Positions 36,627-47,824 of a DNA stretch of 64,000 bases are shown one piece after another. The stretch is from Clonostachys chloroleuca (Eukaryota; Ascomycota; Sordariomycetes; Hypocreales; Bionectriaceae). Location: NCBI GenBank assembly GCA_037952775.1, contig JBANAY010000003.1, positions 1,116,001 to 1,180,000 on the forward strand. Direction: 5' to 3'. A program made the position numbers and the translations under genes. The stretch's first letter is position 1. Every line of letters starts with the position of its first letter. The notes below the pieces were generated by a model. It ran no database searches, had not been told where the DNA came from, and was given only the letters and a program-made list of their open reading frames with translations.

Positions 36627-37531
36627 ATGCTCGTCAATGCCGTCAACACAGCTCCTCTAGTTGCGGTCTTCGCAATCGTAATTGATGCAGCAGTTTACAT
36701 TGGGGAGACCGAGATCGCTGCTCCACCCGAGGCAGCCCTTCGGACCCTGTGGATTGAGGAGGATGACACTGCTCGCCCCCTCCCCCCGAAGCAGCGTTAA
36801 GACCGCTATGGGTTGAGGGAGATGTCCCTACTCGGCCTGATCCAGTTGTGATCTTGCCAACTGACATCGAGAACGACCCGAATCTTGAACTGAGAGACGA
36901 CGTCGATGCTCTCGCCGCGATCGCCGACAAATATACATTCTGGCAAGGCAACGGCGCAAATTGGCCGAAGAAGGCCGCTTGGGGCAGCTTCACCCAGCTT
37001 TGGAACGCCAACCTCCCTATCATTCGTAAATCTTGCGGCTGGAACAATTGGGGGGCGGACAACAGTGCCACTGAGATCAGCAACTTACAGAAGGCCATTA
37101 ATCAGGTCGCAGGCGAGGCTAAAATTGAGCCTCGCTTCATTCTCTCGATCGTCATGCAAGAGTCGGGCGGCTGTGTCCGCGTTCCGACTACGAACAACGG
37201 TGTCCGCAACCCTGGGTTGATGCAATCCCACAATGGCGCTGGAACTTGCGCCGGTCGCAACCCTTGCCCCAATACCCAGATCTTGCAGATGATTCGTGAT
37301 GGAACCTCTGGCACTAAGGCAGGTGATGGCATCAAGCAGTGTCTTGCCAAGACGTCCAAGGTTGTTACCAACGCTCCGCATAGAGCCGTGTTTGCCGCCG
37401 CTCGTCTGTACAACAGTGGTTCCGTCGACTATAACAACCTCAACAACCCGTTTACTGCCACTAAGTGCTATTCTTGTGATGTCGCTAACCGTCTCACTGG
37501 CTGGACTCTTGCTGCTAGAAAGTGCTCTTGA
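36627..37531 (+). CDS. Secreted GH23-like lysozyme/transglycosylase-fold protein, frameshifted
   Basis: The catalytic domain (about 36900-37531) matches fungal secreted lysozyme-like proteins of the SLT/GH23 fold: ANWPKKAAW, FTQLWNAN, then RFILSIVMQESGGCVRVPTTNNGVRNPGLMQSHNG with the family's catalytic glutamate in MQES, and RLYNSGSVDYNN. Expected role: cleavage of peptidoglycan or chitin-like polymers outside the cell. ATG 36627 opens a plausible signal peptide (hydrophobic PLVAVFAIVIDAAV). That frame ends at TAA 36798-36800, while the domain frame has no ATG of its own. A PPEAALR.LW repeat shows where they join: the C6 run at 36782-36787 is one base short. It could be a real frameshift or an assembly error. 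The next gene is convergent. Confidence 0.8.
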
Positions 37532-37802
37532 ACGCAACAAGGGACATATATGGTCTAAGAAAACTCCAAGTTATCGATTGGTCATTTCATTCTTCCAACT
37601 ACTCTGTCTAGATTGGTAGTCTATCTTTGAATATCATCTTCTCCTCTAGTTCTATTTTTTTTCCGCCTTCCAGTTGATGCCAAATTTCTTGTACCCAAGA
37701 CACCATAAGACAACTAGCCCTCTACCTCACCACAATTAATCGCAAATATTTTAAGTGGCTCAGATGAGAGCATTGAATAAATCCTTGCATTCTTGTTCAG
37801 TC

Positions 37803-38528
37803 CTATAGGGTTTTCCACTTCCAACTGCTCCATTCCTGCAACCGTTCATCATCCCAGTTGGTCAAATCGAGCTCTTTTCGGCCCTCTTCATCAACCACTA
37901 GCCCCAGAAGCTCCATTTTCTCCCAGAATTCTCTAATGTGGTCCAAATATGCTACCCTCAAAGGATGGCAAATAACAGCTCTGGCATGGGGCGCCCGTCG
38001 CAGGCATTTCGCAATAGAATCTGAGAGCAACTCGGGATGGTCTTCGGTGTACATGGTGTCAGCGGCAAGGATGATTGAGAAACCATCCTTGGTGCTCACA
38101 GACTTCGTCGTCCCGTCCGGTTGACTGATATGAACCACTTCCGGAGAATTCCAGTCTAGCGCACCACAAGCAGCCTTGATGTTCCCAGCTTTGAGCATAT
38201 CCTTATTAAGGTTAATGTTCATTTGTAGACCCGGTACAATGCCAGGAAGCTCAGTTAGCAATGCATTTCCGCCCCAGATCACTGCGGCGCTGAGTCCGGT
38301 GAGGCCTGTGCCGGCGCCGAGTTCGAGAATGGAGTATTCGTCCTGCCCGCCTCCTCGCAATTTCGCAGCGTCAACTTTTAGGCTGTACAGTGTATCTGAC
38401 AGTACGAAAGACGATGCCCATGTTGTCAGGGGTAGATTCTCAGCCTCGCAGCGGGCTTCGGCTATCTTGATTGAGACCTTCTCGGTCTCATTTTTCTGAA
38501 TTTCGTACGAACGGTATGGCGTTGACAT
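37803..38528 (-). CDS. Family-16 lysine methyltransferase-like protein (NNT1/EFM-type)
   Basis: About 241 residues from ATG 38528 (MSTPYRSYEIQ). An in-frame ATG at 38621 would add 31 residues without homology, so I prefer the inner start. The SAM-binding motif I is ILELGAGTGLTGLSAA, followed by the motif II acidic loop (LLTELPGI) and the segment FSIILAADTMYTEDHPELL, equivalent to the DxxY box of METTL21-type enzymes. Relatives methylate lysines of translation factors or other proteins in the cytosol; which substrate applies here cannot be told. Single exon, no lesion seen. It is tail-to-tail with the lysozyme-like gene (about 270 bp between them). Confidence 0.82.
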   Translation of the reverse strand: MSTPYRSYEIQKNETEKVSIKIAEARCEAENLPLTTWASSFVLSDTLYSLKVDAAKLRGGGQDEYSILELGAGTGLTGLSAAVIWGGNALLTELPGIVPGLQMNINLNKDMLKAGNIKAACGALDWNSPEVVHISQPDGTTKSVSTKDGFSIILAADTMYTEDHPELLSDSIAKCLRRAPHARAVICHPLRVAYLDHIREFWEKMELLGLVVDEEGRKELDLTNWDDERLQEWSSWKWKTL

Positions 38529-39463
38529 CTTGAAGCTTGTGTTAAGTGACGAAAATGCCTTGATGCAAATAAGACGTAGAAACGAAGCCGAAAATAATAC
38601 TCGGGATATTTTGCACAACAATGTCAGATGGAAATTTGAGTTTTGTGCAGCAGAAAGGAGCTAACCCTGAATTGATGATCCAAGACTAAACTCAAAAAAG
38701 CACAGAATTGGTTTTTATCCACTTTCTGTGTGAGTGAGACAAAGTGCTCCAAATGTGCAGGTAATTGCAGGTTACCCTGTATCAAGAGACATGCAGTACT
38801 ACAATATGCGTGTTACCACGACTGTCTTGGGTAGCGTAGGAGTACTCATTCTTGTAGAGTAACTTAAGACTAATAGCTTGAGACGGTAAGATAATATCTG
38901 AGCTTGAGATAGTAAACGCGAGTTTCAAAAAGATAACAGTTACCAAGGCCTGCCTCTTTTAAGCCAGAGATATACAGTCCTTCGCTTCGAGGCTATCTTA
39001 ATCAATAGATGAAGCAGTTGGCAGTAGTGCTAATCCAGATTCGCTAAGCGGTTTCAGGCAATGCAATCGCACTGTAATCACGCCTAAGTGAATTACTGAT
39101 GAACAAGCTTAAGTAGAAAGCATCGAGGACTAGGTTTCACAGCGGCGGATAAACTTTGCCGTTAAAGAAGTGGCGCGGAGGTCCAATCGCATGATTCACT
39201 ACCGGAAGTTTTTTGGTAGCAAGGCCATTAGCAGCCTGTAGCCCGCTTTCACGTTTTGAGCACTCAATTATATAATCTTTGCGATGAGGAGACTGGAAAA
39301 GACTACCGACTGGCGCCTGGAGTGACCCTCAAGCAGATATCGTTTTTCGGAAGAGTGGGCATCTTCCCTATACTTACATACCTGGAACATACATTGGGAT
39401 CTGATTTGGGTTATATTCACTTTGATATATTCCTGTATTCACGCAAGTGACCTTGATATAACT
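38529..39463. other. Divergent intergenic region
   Basis: Promoter space between the methyltransferase (minus) and the cyclase-family gene (plus). No further gene recognised. Confidence 0.5.
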
Positions 39464-40716
39464 ATGAAACCCGACGCATTACCTAAATGGAAAGACTTGC
39501 CACCCATCGAAGGGCAACCGTAAGCCTTAGCTGAATTCAATACTCCCAAAACATTGTGACTAACTACCTATAGACAAGGCTTCGCTTGGGGTTTATTTGG
39601 TCAAGATGGCGTGAAAGATCAGCTTGGAACGCTCAACTTCCTCACACCAGAGGTCGTCCTTCGCGCAAGGGATGAAATCAAAATTGGAATGAGTGTTTCT
39701 CTCAATTGGGGGCTGGAGAATCTTGCCGAGCCAACCATGGGTCGATCTACCTTGAAGCATGAGCTCGTGGATTGGCGTAATAAGCCAGGCTTCAGTTTCT
39801 ATTCCTGGGATGATGAGATCAGCTTCAATACCCAAAGCAGTAGGCATAAGCAATCACGGCTCTAGGCAATATCTGTCACGTTTCTAATCAGAATCTGTCC
39901 TAGGTAGACAGTGGGATGGACTACGTAAGTGAAAGCGGGACACAGTTCAATTTAATGCTGATCTAGCCCAGGCCACTGGGGAAACACACACACAGGATTC
40001 TACTATAATGGCCTACACCACAATGACCTTATCCAAAGCAACCAGCTTGGAATAGAAAGTGAGTAGCACTTAGGATTGTGTTGAACGGCGCAGGACTGGA
40101 GACTGACCTGTCTAAATATTGGACCAAGCGTGGCGGTATGGTCGGCCGCGGTGTTCTGCTCGACTAGGTGGACTACGCAGAGCGGAAAAGTATAAAATAC
40201 AGCCCAATGTCAAGCCATGTGATTCTTGTGAAAGAGTTGGATGAAATTGCCAAGGATCGTGGCATCGAATTTCTTCCTGGCGATATTCTGCTTGTTCGAG
40301 TGGGCTGGACAAAGTGGTACGACAAACATGACGACAGCGACCGATCAAAGTACATTACCAACGCGTATGTCTGGGCCGGTATCAAAGGCTGTGAGGAAAC
40401 TCTAGAATGGCTGTGGGACCATCACTTTGCTGCCATTGCAAGTGACAATAATGGTGTTGAGGTTGTCCCAATGGATGATGCTTGGCGTGAGTGTGTTCTG
40501 CTATTGTGTTATCTACTAGAGACTGACACTAAGCATTCAGGCTTGCATGATGTTCTGCTCACAGACTGGGGGATGCCTATGGGAGAAATGTGGGATCTTG
40601 AAGATTTGGCGAAAGAAAGTAAAAAGCAAGGTCGATGGACATTCTTTCTCACCAGTTCCCCTCTTGACTTGAAAGGCGGCTCGGCAAGTCCGCCCAACGC
40701 CCTTGCGATCATCTGA
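39464..40716 (+). CDS. Cyclase-family (PF04199, kynurenine formamidase-like) protein with an in-frame TAG
   Basis: Six exons join to 999 nt (332 residues): 39464-39519, 39574-39839, 39904-39924, 39972-40058, 40094-40486 and 40541-40716, all GT-AG. Family features: QGFAWGLFG, GTLNFLTPEVV, the metal-site region WDGLRHWGNTHTGFYYNG, RGGMVGRGVLLD, GDILLVRVGW and IASDNNGVEV. Bacterial and animal relatives are metal-dependent amide or lactone hydrolases; the substrate of the fungal branch is unknown. Exon 3 is only 21 nt. TAG at 40165-40167 interrupts VLLD-Y-VDYAERK, where family members have Tyr (TAC). All other splice phases and the length are intact, so it is a very recent pseudogene, a base error, or read-through. 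The family call is firm, functionality doubtful. Confidence 0.8.
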
Positions 40717-40912
40717 TGAATTGTCTACAAATTCCAATATCAAGATACTTCATAATATGATGCCTGTTAGGGTGGAAATATTCCAATTTTCTTCTATCAA
40801 ATAAAGGAGTGCAGCCGTTTTGACTAGCTCGTATCCAAGAAGAACATCAATAGTAACAACTGGTTTCCTAAGCCATTCTGCTACACAGAACCACGGCGAT
40901 AGTAAGATATAC

Positions 40913-41856
40913 TTATGCCAGGCTGTTGATCCAGGTGTTGAACTTGCCAATACGCGTGTAGACACCGGGATAGTCAGCTTGAGCGCATCCATTGCCCCAA
41001 GAAACGACGCCAGTGAGGGTACCAGAGCTGTCAACAATGGGACCACCGCTATCTCCGCTGCAGGAGTCCTTTCCACCTGAGGTAAAACCGGCACACCACA
41101 TGGCGTCAGTGATAGCGCCGGAACCGTAGTCTGCTTGGCAACTGGAGCGGGAGACGACGGGGACGGAAACCTTCCTTAGGGTGGTGGGTAAGGTTGTACC
41201 AGTTTCGGATGTCAGACCCCTACAAGTGCGTGACTTGTTAGAATAGGTTCAGAGTTGATGAGGGGTCTAGAAACACATACCAGCCAGCAACAGTCATGGT
41301 AGTACCAGCTGAAGGGTCAGAGCCCTGGGCGGCGAGCTTGGCGTATTTGATAGTAGAGCTAGTCTCAGCAATGCTGGTCGAGAGCTTCCAGACGGCAATG
41401 TCATTGTAGGGAATGTCATTGGAAACGTAGTAGTCGGGGTGGATTGTGATGGAAGAGACACCAACTTGTGTGCCTCCCGAAGACCGGTTCTTTTAACCAA
41501 GAAGTTTAGTTACCGCACGTCTATAAATGACAAGAGAATATGTCCCCTTGGGAATAACCGGTGGCGGTCAGATGGGTTTGACTTACAAGGCTTCCCGCGC
41601 GAACCCTGACAGAGGAAGCGCTGGAGTCAGAGCAGTGGCCGGCTGTCACAACAGTGTTTGCGTTCAGCAGAACACCGCCGCAAAAGTGCGAACCACCGCT
41701 AGACAGACTAACAATATAGGGGAACTCGCCAGAACTAGCTGTTGTTCCACCAACGATGTTAATGCCAACGTCGGCCGGGGCCGCGGCCGGGGCAGCAGCT
41801 GCCATGCCTGCCAGTGGCACCAGGAGTGCAGCCTTGAGCGACATTTGGGGAGCCAT
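40913..41856 (-). CDS. Secreted trypsin-like serine protease (S1)
   Basis: Three exons on the minus strand, 41856-41587, 41489-41281 and 41219-40913, join to 786 nt (261 residues). A signal peptide ([20 protein letters not shown]) precedes a short propeptide and the mature start IVGG at 34-37. The catalytic triad is complete: H74 in TAGHC, D120 in YNDIAV and S217 in GDSGGP. D211 at the base of the S1 pocket predicts cleavage after Lys or Arg. Cysteines pair as in short fungal trypsins. Length is normal and no lesion was seen. It is tail-to-tail with the cyclase-family gene (about 200 bp apart). An extracellular nutritional or pathogenicity-related protease is the expected role. Confidence 0.93.
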
Positions 41857-43736
41857 TGCTGCTTCTGTTGGATTGAGGACAGCGGAAGGGAGGAGTTGAT
41901 GGTTGGGCTTATTTGTTCTGAAGAGGTCGGCGACGAAGCTATTATTTATATTCGAAGTGCCAGTTCGTTATCAATATCTACTTCCTATTTGATCATGTTA
42001 CAAATGTCGCCAATCCCTCATCGGAACTGTTGATGGCTCCGTGCAAATGGGGCGACGATGCCGCAATCCTTAGACGACGACATCCTCGACCCACTCGTTG
42101 ATGACAGCCTAACGCAGCTCTGTTGTGATGATAAAACGCCGGAACCTTTGTTATTCGGAAAGAGGCTTCCTAGCTGATTTACTCTCCTCCCTAAATCGGT
42201 TCGGTAGCCCGGGCTCTGGCGATACGAGCTCATCAACGTGGTCTATATGTGGCCAGAAACATGAAAGCTGCCGGCTAGCGGCAGTATTTGACAATTGATG
42301 AAGTTCTTGGCATTAAACATGGAACCTGAAAGAGGAGTTGAGGCTGTCTCGTCCACTGCGATATTCACCCACGTTTGGACGACTGTTCAACCGATCACTA
42401 GGCTGTGGGAATCGTCCAAGACGTCATTTTGGGCGATGGGTTTGTACCTTCCTGTTATGCCCACCATGGAGTTCGCCGTTATGCGATGATTACAGAGCAT
42501 GTTGCTGTTATGACTGGAGCATTTGGCGCCTAACTCTTGTCTTAGTTTAGGAAGAACACTTAGCGCGCGCGATAAGAATGCCGCATATTTCAGTTAACAG
42601 CAGTCTTACGGCTGTTCTTGATTCATCTTCATCGTGGGTTTAGCTAGCAAGAGTCATAAGACCTACTCAAAGGGTATAAGTCGCGACTCCACTCCGACTG
42701 GTCAAGTACATGTGCTCAAGTACTCACAAGTAGCTTCTGAAGTCTAGACTACTGCGGACTCTCAAACTCCTTCCTCTTATAGATCGGCAAGCTTTCACAT
42801 ATTGCTGAAATTGGAAGAGTGTGGGCCAGGCACTAAGGTGGGTTGCCGCAAGGTTACAACGATGTAACCTTCATCTTTTGGCCGTTACTGATTTATGCAT
42901 AGAAATTAGGTAGAAGGAAGGTTCGGGAAGTGGAGGAGCAAGTATAAGAGCTGAAAATGTAGCGGGGAGACTTACAAAAGTGCTCTGGGATTATGGCGGC
43001 GTCTCAAAGATGCCATAGGCAAAAGATAACAGCGTTTTGGAATCAAAGCTTCATTCGTGATCCATGCCAAGCATCCACATCAGCAAATACACGAGCGCGA
43101 CCCCGGCCACGAGACAGTTACTAATCGTATTTTAGCAGCCGAATATCATTGCCAACTGGGGATAACTCTGTTTGCGAAAATCGGTGAAGCCCCGTAGCTT
43201 ATAATTCGTCCTCCTGTAAAATTAAACGTACCAAAAGGGCTTCTCTAGAGAGTCAAACTGGGTACATCATAGCATCTGTCCGGGAAGCATGTCACAAAAG
43301 CCATTTGGTTGGTTGCCGACCTGTCTTGCAGGCGCCATCCATCAATCTGCCGATGTCGTATCGGATGAGGGGATTTTTGAACCGGTATTGCACGTAGGGC
43401 TGTGCGCGTTGTTACATCCCCCTTTTCTTTTAGGGATCGTGGTGGCTTCTATGATGTTATAGCTTCCGCGTATTGGATAACCCCTGATGGCCTCGGTCCT
43501 CTTATCAAGCTGTACACGCTATGCGGAAAGGGACTCTCCGCTTGGACTAAGATAGAACACTCAATTCATCCAGATTTTAAGATGTTTACTGTTTAATCTC
43601 TTGTTCTTTGGCTACCCCTCAATCATGTTTAGAAGTTGCCTGAATACAAGATACGTGATTCTGTAATAGAGTTATACTTGAAACTGCTTTCATCATTGCG
43701 CGCTTGGCCTAGCTTGCTTTACTGCGAATTGTTCTT
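41857..43736. other. Gene-free stretch of 1.9 kb
   Basis: Holds the trypsin promoter on its left side. No coding region recognised; a strong 8-bp inverted repeat lies at 42851-42870. Confidence 0.45.
42851..42870. repeat. Inverted repeat, 8-bp arms
   Basis: AGGTTACA and TGTAACCT, perfect complements separated by acga. It could be a dimeric factor site or chance; no gene starts close by. Confidence 0.5.
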
Positions 43737-46007
43737 TCATCCAAAACCTCTATTGACAATATCACTCCACTCTGGCAAGTATAGCATTTCTGGAGCGATG
43801 GAATCCCCAAAGGCAAAATCTCCATCTTGCCATTCGACTTCGGCGTGTTCGTACATCCCTATTGATTGATCTGGTATGCTTGGTATATCTACTGCGTTTG
43901 ATGCGGATGAGGTCTTATTGTCATGCCTTGATACTGTTATATGAGATGACAGAAAAGATCCGGACTGGTTATGAGAAACGGACCCATCTGCCACCACTTC
44001 CATGCTATCATGATCGGTCGTATGGTTTTGATGATTAGCCGAAGTGTCTCCTGCATTCATTTCGGCCTCTGATGCCTGGCGCTGTAGCCAAAGCAAGCAT
44101 CGCCAAATATTGCTTTTGCTGGAGTTATGCTCATGTAAGCCATTGGATATTGTACCAAAGGTTTTGTGAACAAGGATTCGTGCTTCTTTTGTCTCAGGCC
44201 TGGAAGGGAATGCGCACAGGTATCTCAAAACATAGGCCAGCGCATACCACTGGGTATAAGCCTTAAAGACCCAGACAAACTTGGGAGAAATCTCGCCGCT
44301 CACCAAAGACCATCCCTTCCTGAGTGTGTCGCAAGCTGATTTGAAAGGCCTTTCGCTGAGTCCTTGATGAACCGCACGAGGACACGCTCGATGGTTGTTC
44401 ACGTGCAGATCCTCTCTTACTTGAAGCATGAAAACCATCTTTGATGAAGCGGCATAATAATGGCTCGAGGCTGCCTTTTGTATCGTAGAACAGATGCCTT
44501 TAGGGAAGAACCTCCTTTCAATCGATACTTTGTGATTGTCAATAATTTTTCTCTTCTCCGCGAGCTCCTGTAGAATGTCAATATTCCTCGTTCTCTCCCC
44601 TAGCACCTGGTGAAGTAGCCTGGCAACCTCAAGCTGCGTAATGGCAAAACTAGTTTCTGTCCAACCCTCAGCGTCCTGTGGCAATCTCTCCATTGTCGGG
44701 AACAGCTGGTTGTCGTCGATGTTGAGAGGAAGCCTCAAGTCGTGGTTGAAGCTCTCTATCCTTGCAAATCCGTGATCTTCAGGTGCTCTGGAATCTAGTA
44801 AACAGAGATGCCACCAAAGACGAAGCCGAATCTCGCTTTCGAATGGGCTTAAACGCAGGGAAGCCCCCTCTCGGTGGGTTCCGATTGACTGCGCCAGCCT
44901 TATCGTAGTTCCAATGAGGATCCAGACGGTCCGGCTGTTATCGTGGACTCGCAGACTAGTCTATTCAACATCTGGAATTAGCTGGCTGAGTTGATTGAGA
45001 TTGGAGAATTTGAACCCACAGCAAAAATGGCGAGAGCCTGGAGGACCGTCAGATCTGGCTCATTGAACAGCTGGCCCTCTGTGATAACTTGATTGATCCC
45101 CTTTTTGTATTTCTGGAGCATCACTTCTCGATCTTCTGCTGTCAAGTGCGGAAGTTGTTCCTCGGACAAGCTGGTCACAGCAGCAAAGTACACTGCAAAA
45201 GCCAGCGCACTCATAGAATAACTATGAGGCTGTGATTGGGAGATCACACTAATCATGGCCGATTGCATGGTGGGAATATGGAGGATCTTGAGAACAGGAT
45301 CTACATTCTCGATATATGTGGTCCATAGTATCAAGGCCAGCTGGGTATCGGGATACAATTGATGCCAATCCGCGCTGTTATCTGTAACGACAGATGGAAG
45401 TCCTACAGTAAGGTTCAGGCAACGACCTCGTTTTGAGGCGATCCGTTGAGATGACTGAATTTCGGGCGGATTGATTCGATCTTCCTATTGCCTTATTAAT
45501 TTGATTGCTCTCAATTTACTCGGAAGCAACACATTTGATCAGAGAACTTCTTACATCTTGAAATAGGTCCAGTAAATTTGTGTTGTCCACATATTGAATT
45601 CTCTTCCCATCTGTGACAAGTGTTTCCCAGAGCCTTTTGACAATAGGAGGTGGATCGGTAGAGGTTTGAGTAGTCTCATTCGGAACCTTTGTAGGAACTG
45701 AAGTTTGGATACTGATGCTCTCTTTGTTCAATAGATCAAGCAGAAGCGCTTCTACCCTTTCTAATCGGTCAGTCACGTCTTGTAACGACGGCGGCTTCCT
45801 CGGCGATTCCTGGGCCGACATCTCTGGATATTGACATATGGAACCATGCCGGATGCAATTAGAACAAGGCTCTTTGCGATCGCAGCGAACCTTTCGTCGG
45901 TGGCAAATGATGCAGGACCGAGACGTCTGGCCGAGCGCCGAGGATTGAGGGAGTGGGGATTTTCGGCGAGAATTTTTCGTTATATCGCGGTGTTGCGTAC
46001 GCCGCAT
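43737..46007 (-). CDS. Zn2Cys6 fungal transcription factor with Fungal_trans domain
   Basis: Three exons on the minus strand, 46007-45555, 45484-45020 and 44960-43737, all phase 0, join to 2142 nt (713 residues). The binuclear cluster is C32-x2-C35-x6-C42-x5-C48-x2-C51-x6-C58, followed by a short coiled coil (LQDVTDRLERVEALLLDLL). The middle-homology region includes the typical RTVWILIGTTIRLAQSIGTHREG and EIRLRLWWHLCLLDSRAPEDHG. The C-terminus is acidic and Ser-rich, a possible activation region. It is divergently paired with an MFS transporter at 46445, and the 437-bp gap carries two CGG inverted repeats. A pathway-specific regulator of that transporter is inferred. Confidence 0.88.
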
Positions 46008-46149
46008 GTTTCACTCCCTCGTTCAACGATGAGCCAGACCTATGAAGTCACTATTTAGGAAAGAGCTGCAGGTTCGATGGCACATATGTGCTCAGGAGGT
46101 TATGACAGGAGTCTGTCGACGGGAAATGTCCTGAGCCAGCCTCGGGCCC

Positions 46150-46161
46150 CTCGGCGCCGAG
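46150..46161. promoter_or_regulatory. CGG palindrome in a divergent promoter
   Basis: CTCGGCGCCGAG, a perfect 12-bp palindrome. It shares its half-site CTCGGCG with the site at 46309. CGG inverted repeats are the classical targets of Zn2Cys6 dimers. Confidence 0.55.
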
Positions 46162-46308
46162 TCTTCCGACGGCCTCTTGAGGGCACTCACTAATGTAACC
46201 GCGCTATTCTCTAGAGGTTCTAGGCCTAAAAACGTCATTCAATCCATACAGAACTGCAAGGATAGCATCTTAGCTCTCAAGGTAAACTAGACTTGCGGAG
46301 CTGCTCAT

Positions 46309-46328
46309 CTCGGCGGCTGTGCGCCGAG
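46309..46328. promoter_or_regulatory. CGG inverted repeat with 6-bp spacer
   Basis: CTCGGCG and CGCCGAG, perfect 7-bp arms around gctgtg, about 117 bp upstream of the transporter ATG. It is a likely operator for the adjacent Zn2Cys6 regulator (inference). Confidence 0.6.
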
Positions 46329-46444
46329 GCCGCCGAACATTGGCAGTATATCCATCCAAGCTTATCGAAGACATGTTTTTTATTCACTATTCTTTGTGGG
46401 TGATAACTTTGTATAATAGAGACGATCGCTAAATTACGAGACCG

Positions 46445-47824
46445 ATGTCTCGGGCCTCATTCTCAGATGGCAGTCATGAGACCGCCGTATCAAGCCCTTC
46501 GGCACCAGATAGGCCTAAACTCGACAATGAAGAGAATGAAGACTCCGTTCCCGAGGGCGGGTACGGCTGGATTTGTGTCGTTGCGTCTTCTCTAATTAGT
46601 GCCCATACGTGGGGCATAAACAGCGTACGTGTGCTTGTTGCACTTTACTACAAGACTTCTTATATTAACCTGTACCAGGCATACGGAGTTATTCTGTCTC
46701 ACTACCTGTCAAATGACACTTTCCCGGGCACAAGTGCTCTAGAATACGCCTTTGTCGGAGGTCTTAGCATTGGCTGCGCTATGCTTGTCTCACCAGTTGT
46801 CACTATAATTGTGCATCATCACGGCATCCATGTCACGCTCGTTATTGGAGCTATCCTCCAATCCATATCGTTTGTGGCTTCTTCTTTCGCAAAACAGAGC
46901 TGGCAATTATTTCTATCGCAAGGCCTCTGCTTTGGATTGGGCATGGGTTCCTGCTTTGTTGGATCTGTTGGCGTCGTCTCACATTGGTTCCATAAGCGCC
47001 GCAGCCTGGTCAACGGCATCACGGCGGCGGGTGCCGGTCTCGGAGGGCTTGTGTACTCCCTTGCAGCTGGATCGATGCTCATTCATCTAGGCTTTGCTTG
47101 GACGATGCGGATTCTAGGCATCGTTTCTTTCGTCGTCAATCTTATCTGCGGTAATCTCCTGCGCATCCCTTCACCAACCAAACCAAACGGAAATGCATCC
47201 GCCTTTGGATTATCAGCCCTGCGTGACATCAGATTCATTCTTCTACTCATATGGGGCATCCTAAGCGTTCTTGCTTATGTCGCGTTATTGTTTAGTTTGT
47301 CAAGTTACAGTGTCTCGGTCGGCCTGACCCAGAGCCAGGCGAGTGTAGTCAGCGCGATCCTCAATCTTGGCCAGGCATTTGGCCGCCCAGTTGTGGGCAT
47401 CATGAGCGACTCACTGGGGCGAGTGAATGTCGCATCGGGCGCTACCTTAGTTGCTGGAGTGCTTTGTCTGGTGTTCTGGGTTTTCGCCAAGACTATGGTG
47501 ACTATCTGCGTTTTCGCGATCATGGTAGGAACGGTGTCTGGCACCATATGGGCAGCTGCAGCACCACTTACTGTTGAGATTGTTGGCTTGAGACATGCAT
47601 CCAGTGCCTTGGGCCTTTTCTGGCTATCATTAGGACCGCCAACTATAGTCGCAGAGGTTATTGCTGTACAGCTACGCAACCAAGCCACAGATACATTCCC
47701 TTACCTTCGAGTTCAGATGTGGGTAGGGACGCTGTATATATCTTCTGCCGTCTTTCTATTTTTCGGCAAGTTTTTCGATCGAGTCAGGGGGAAGATAGAA
47801 CTAGAAAAGCCTCAAGCAGTCTAG
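46445..47824 (+). CDS. MFS monocarboxylate-type transporter
   Basis: Major facilitator of the monocarboxylate porter (MCT) type. It opens with the family signature EGGYGWICVVASSLISAHTWGIN at the first membrane helix, and about 12 hydrophobic helices follow. The inter-helix motif SHWFHKRRSLVNGITAAGAGLGG is typical. A continuous 459-residue frame exists, but 46625-46678 (54 nt, gtacgt...accag) is almost certainly an intron. Its removal restores the family junction WGINS-AYGVILSHYL and gives 441 residues. The predicted location is the plasma membrane, with a monocarboxylate or small organic molecule as cargo; the specific substrate is not deducible. The divergent Zn2Cys6 gene next to it suggests inducible expression. 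Confidence 0.88.
   Translation: MSRASFSDGSHETAVSSPSAPDRPKLDNEENEDSVPEGGYGWICVVASSLISAHTWGINSVRVLVALYYKTSYINLYQAYGVILSHYLSNDTFPGTSALEYAFVGGLSIGCAMLVSPVVTIIVHHHGIHVTLVIGAILQSISFVASSFAKQSWQLFLSQGLCFGLGMGSCFVGSVGVVSHWFHKRRSLVNGITAAGAGLGGLVYSLAAGSMLIHLGFAWTMRILGIVSFVVNLICGNLLRIPSPTKPNGNASAFGLSALRDIRFILLLIWGILSVLAYVALLFSLSSYSVSVGLTQSQASVVSAILNLGQAFGRPVVGIMSDSLGRVNVASGATLVAGVLCLVFWVFAKTMVTICVFAIMVGTVSGTIWAAAAPLTVEIVGLRHASSALGLFWLSLGPPTIVAEVIAVQLRNQATDTFPYLRVQMWVGTLYISSAVFLFFGKFFDRVRGKIELEKPQAV

Noticed and set aside
36643..37540. Minus-strand frames of about 150 codons opposite the lysozyme-like gene
   Set aside because: Antisense shadows of a conserved plus-strand enzyme domain.
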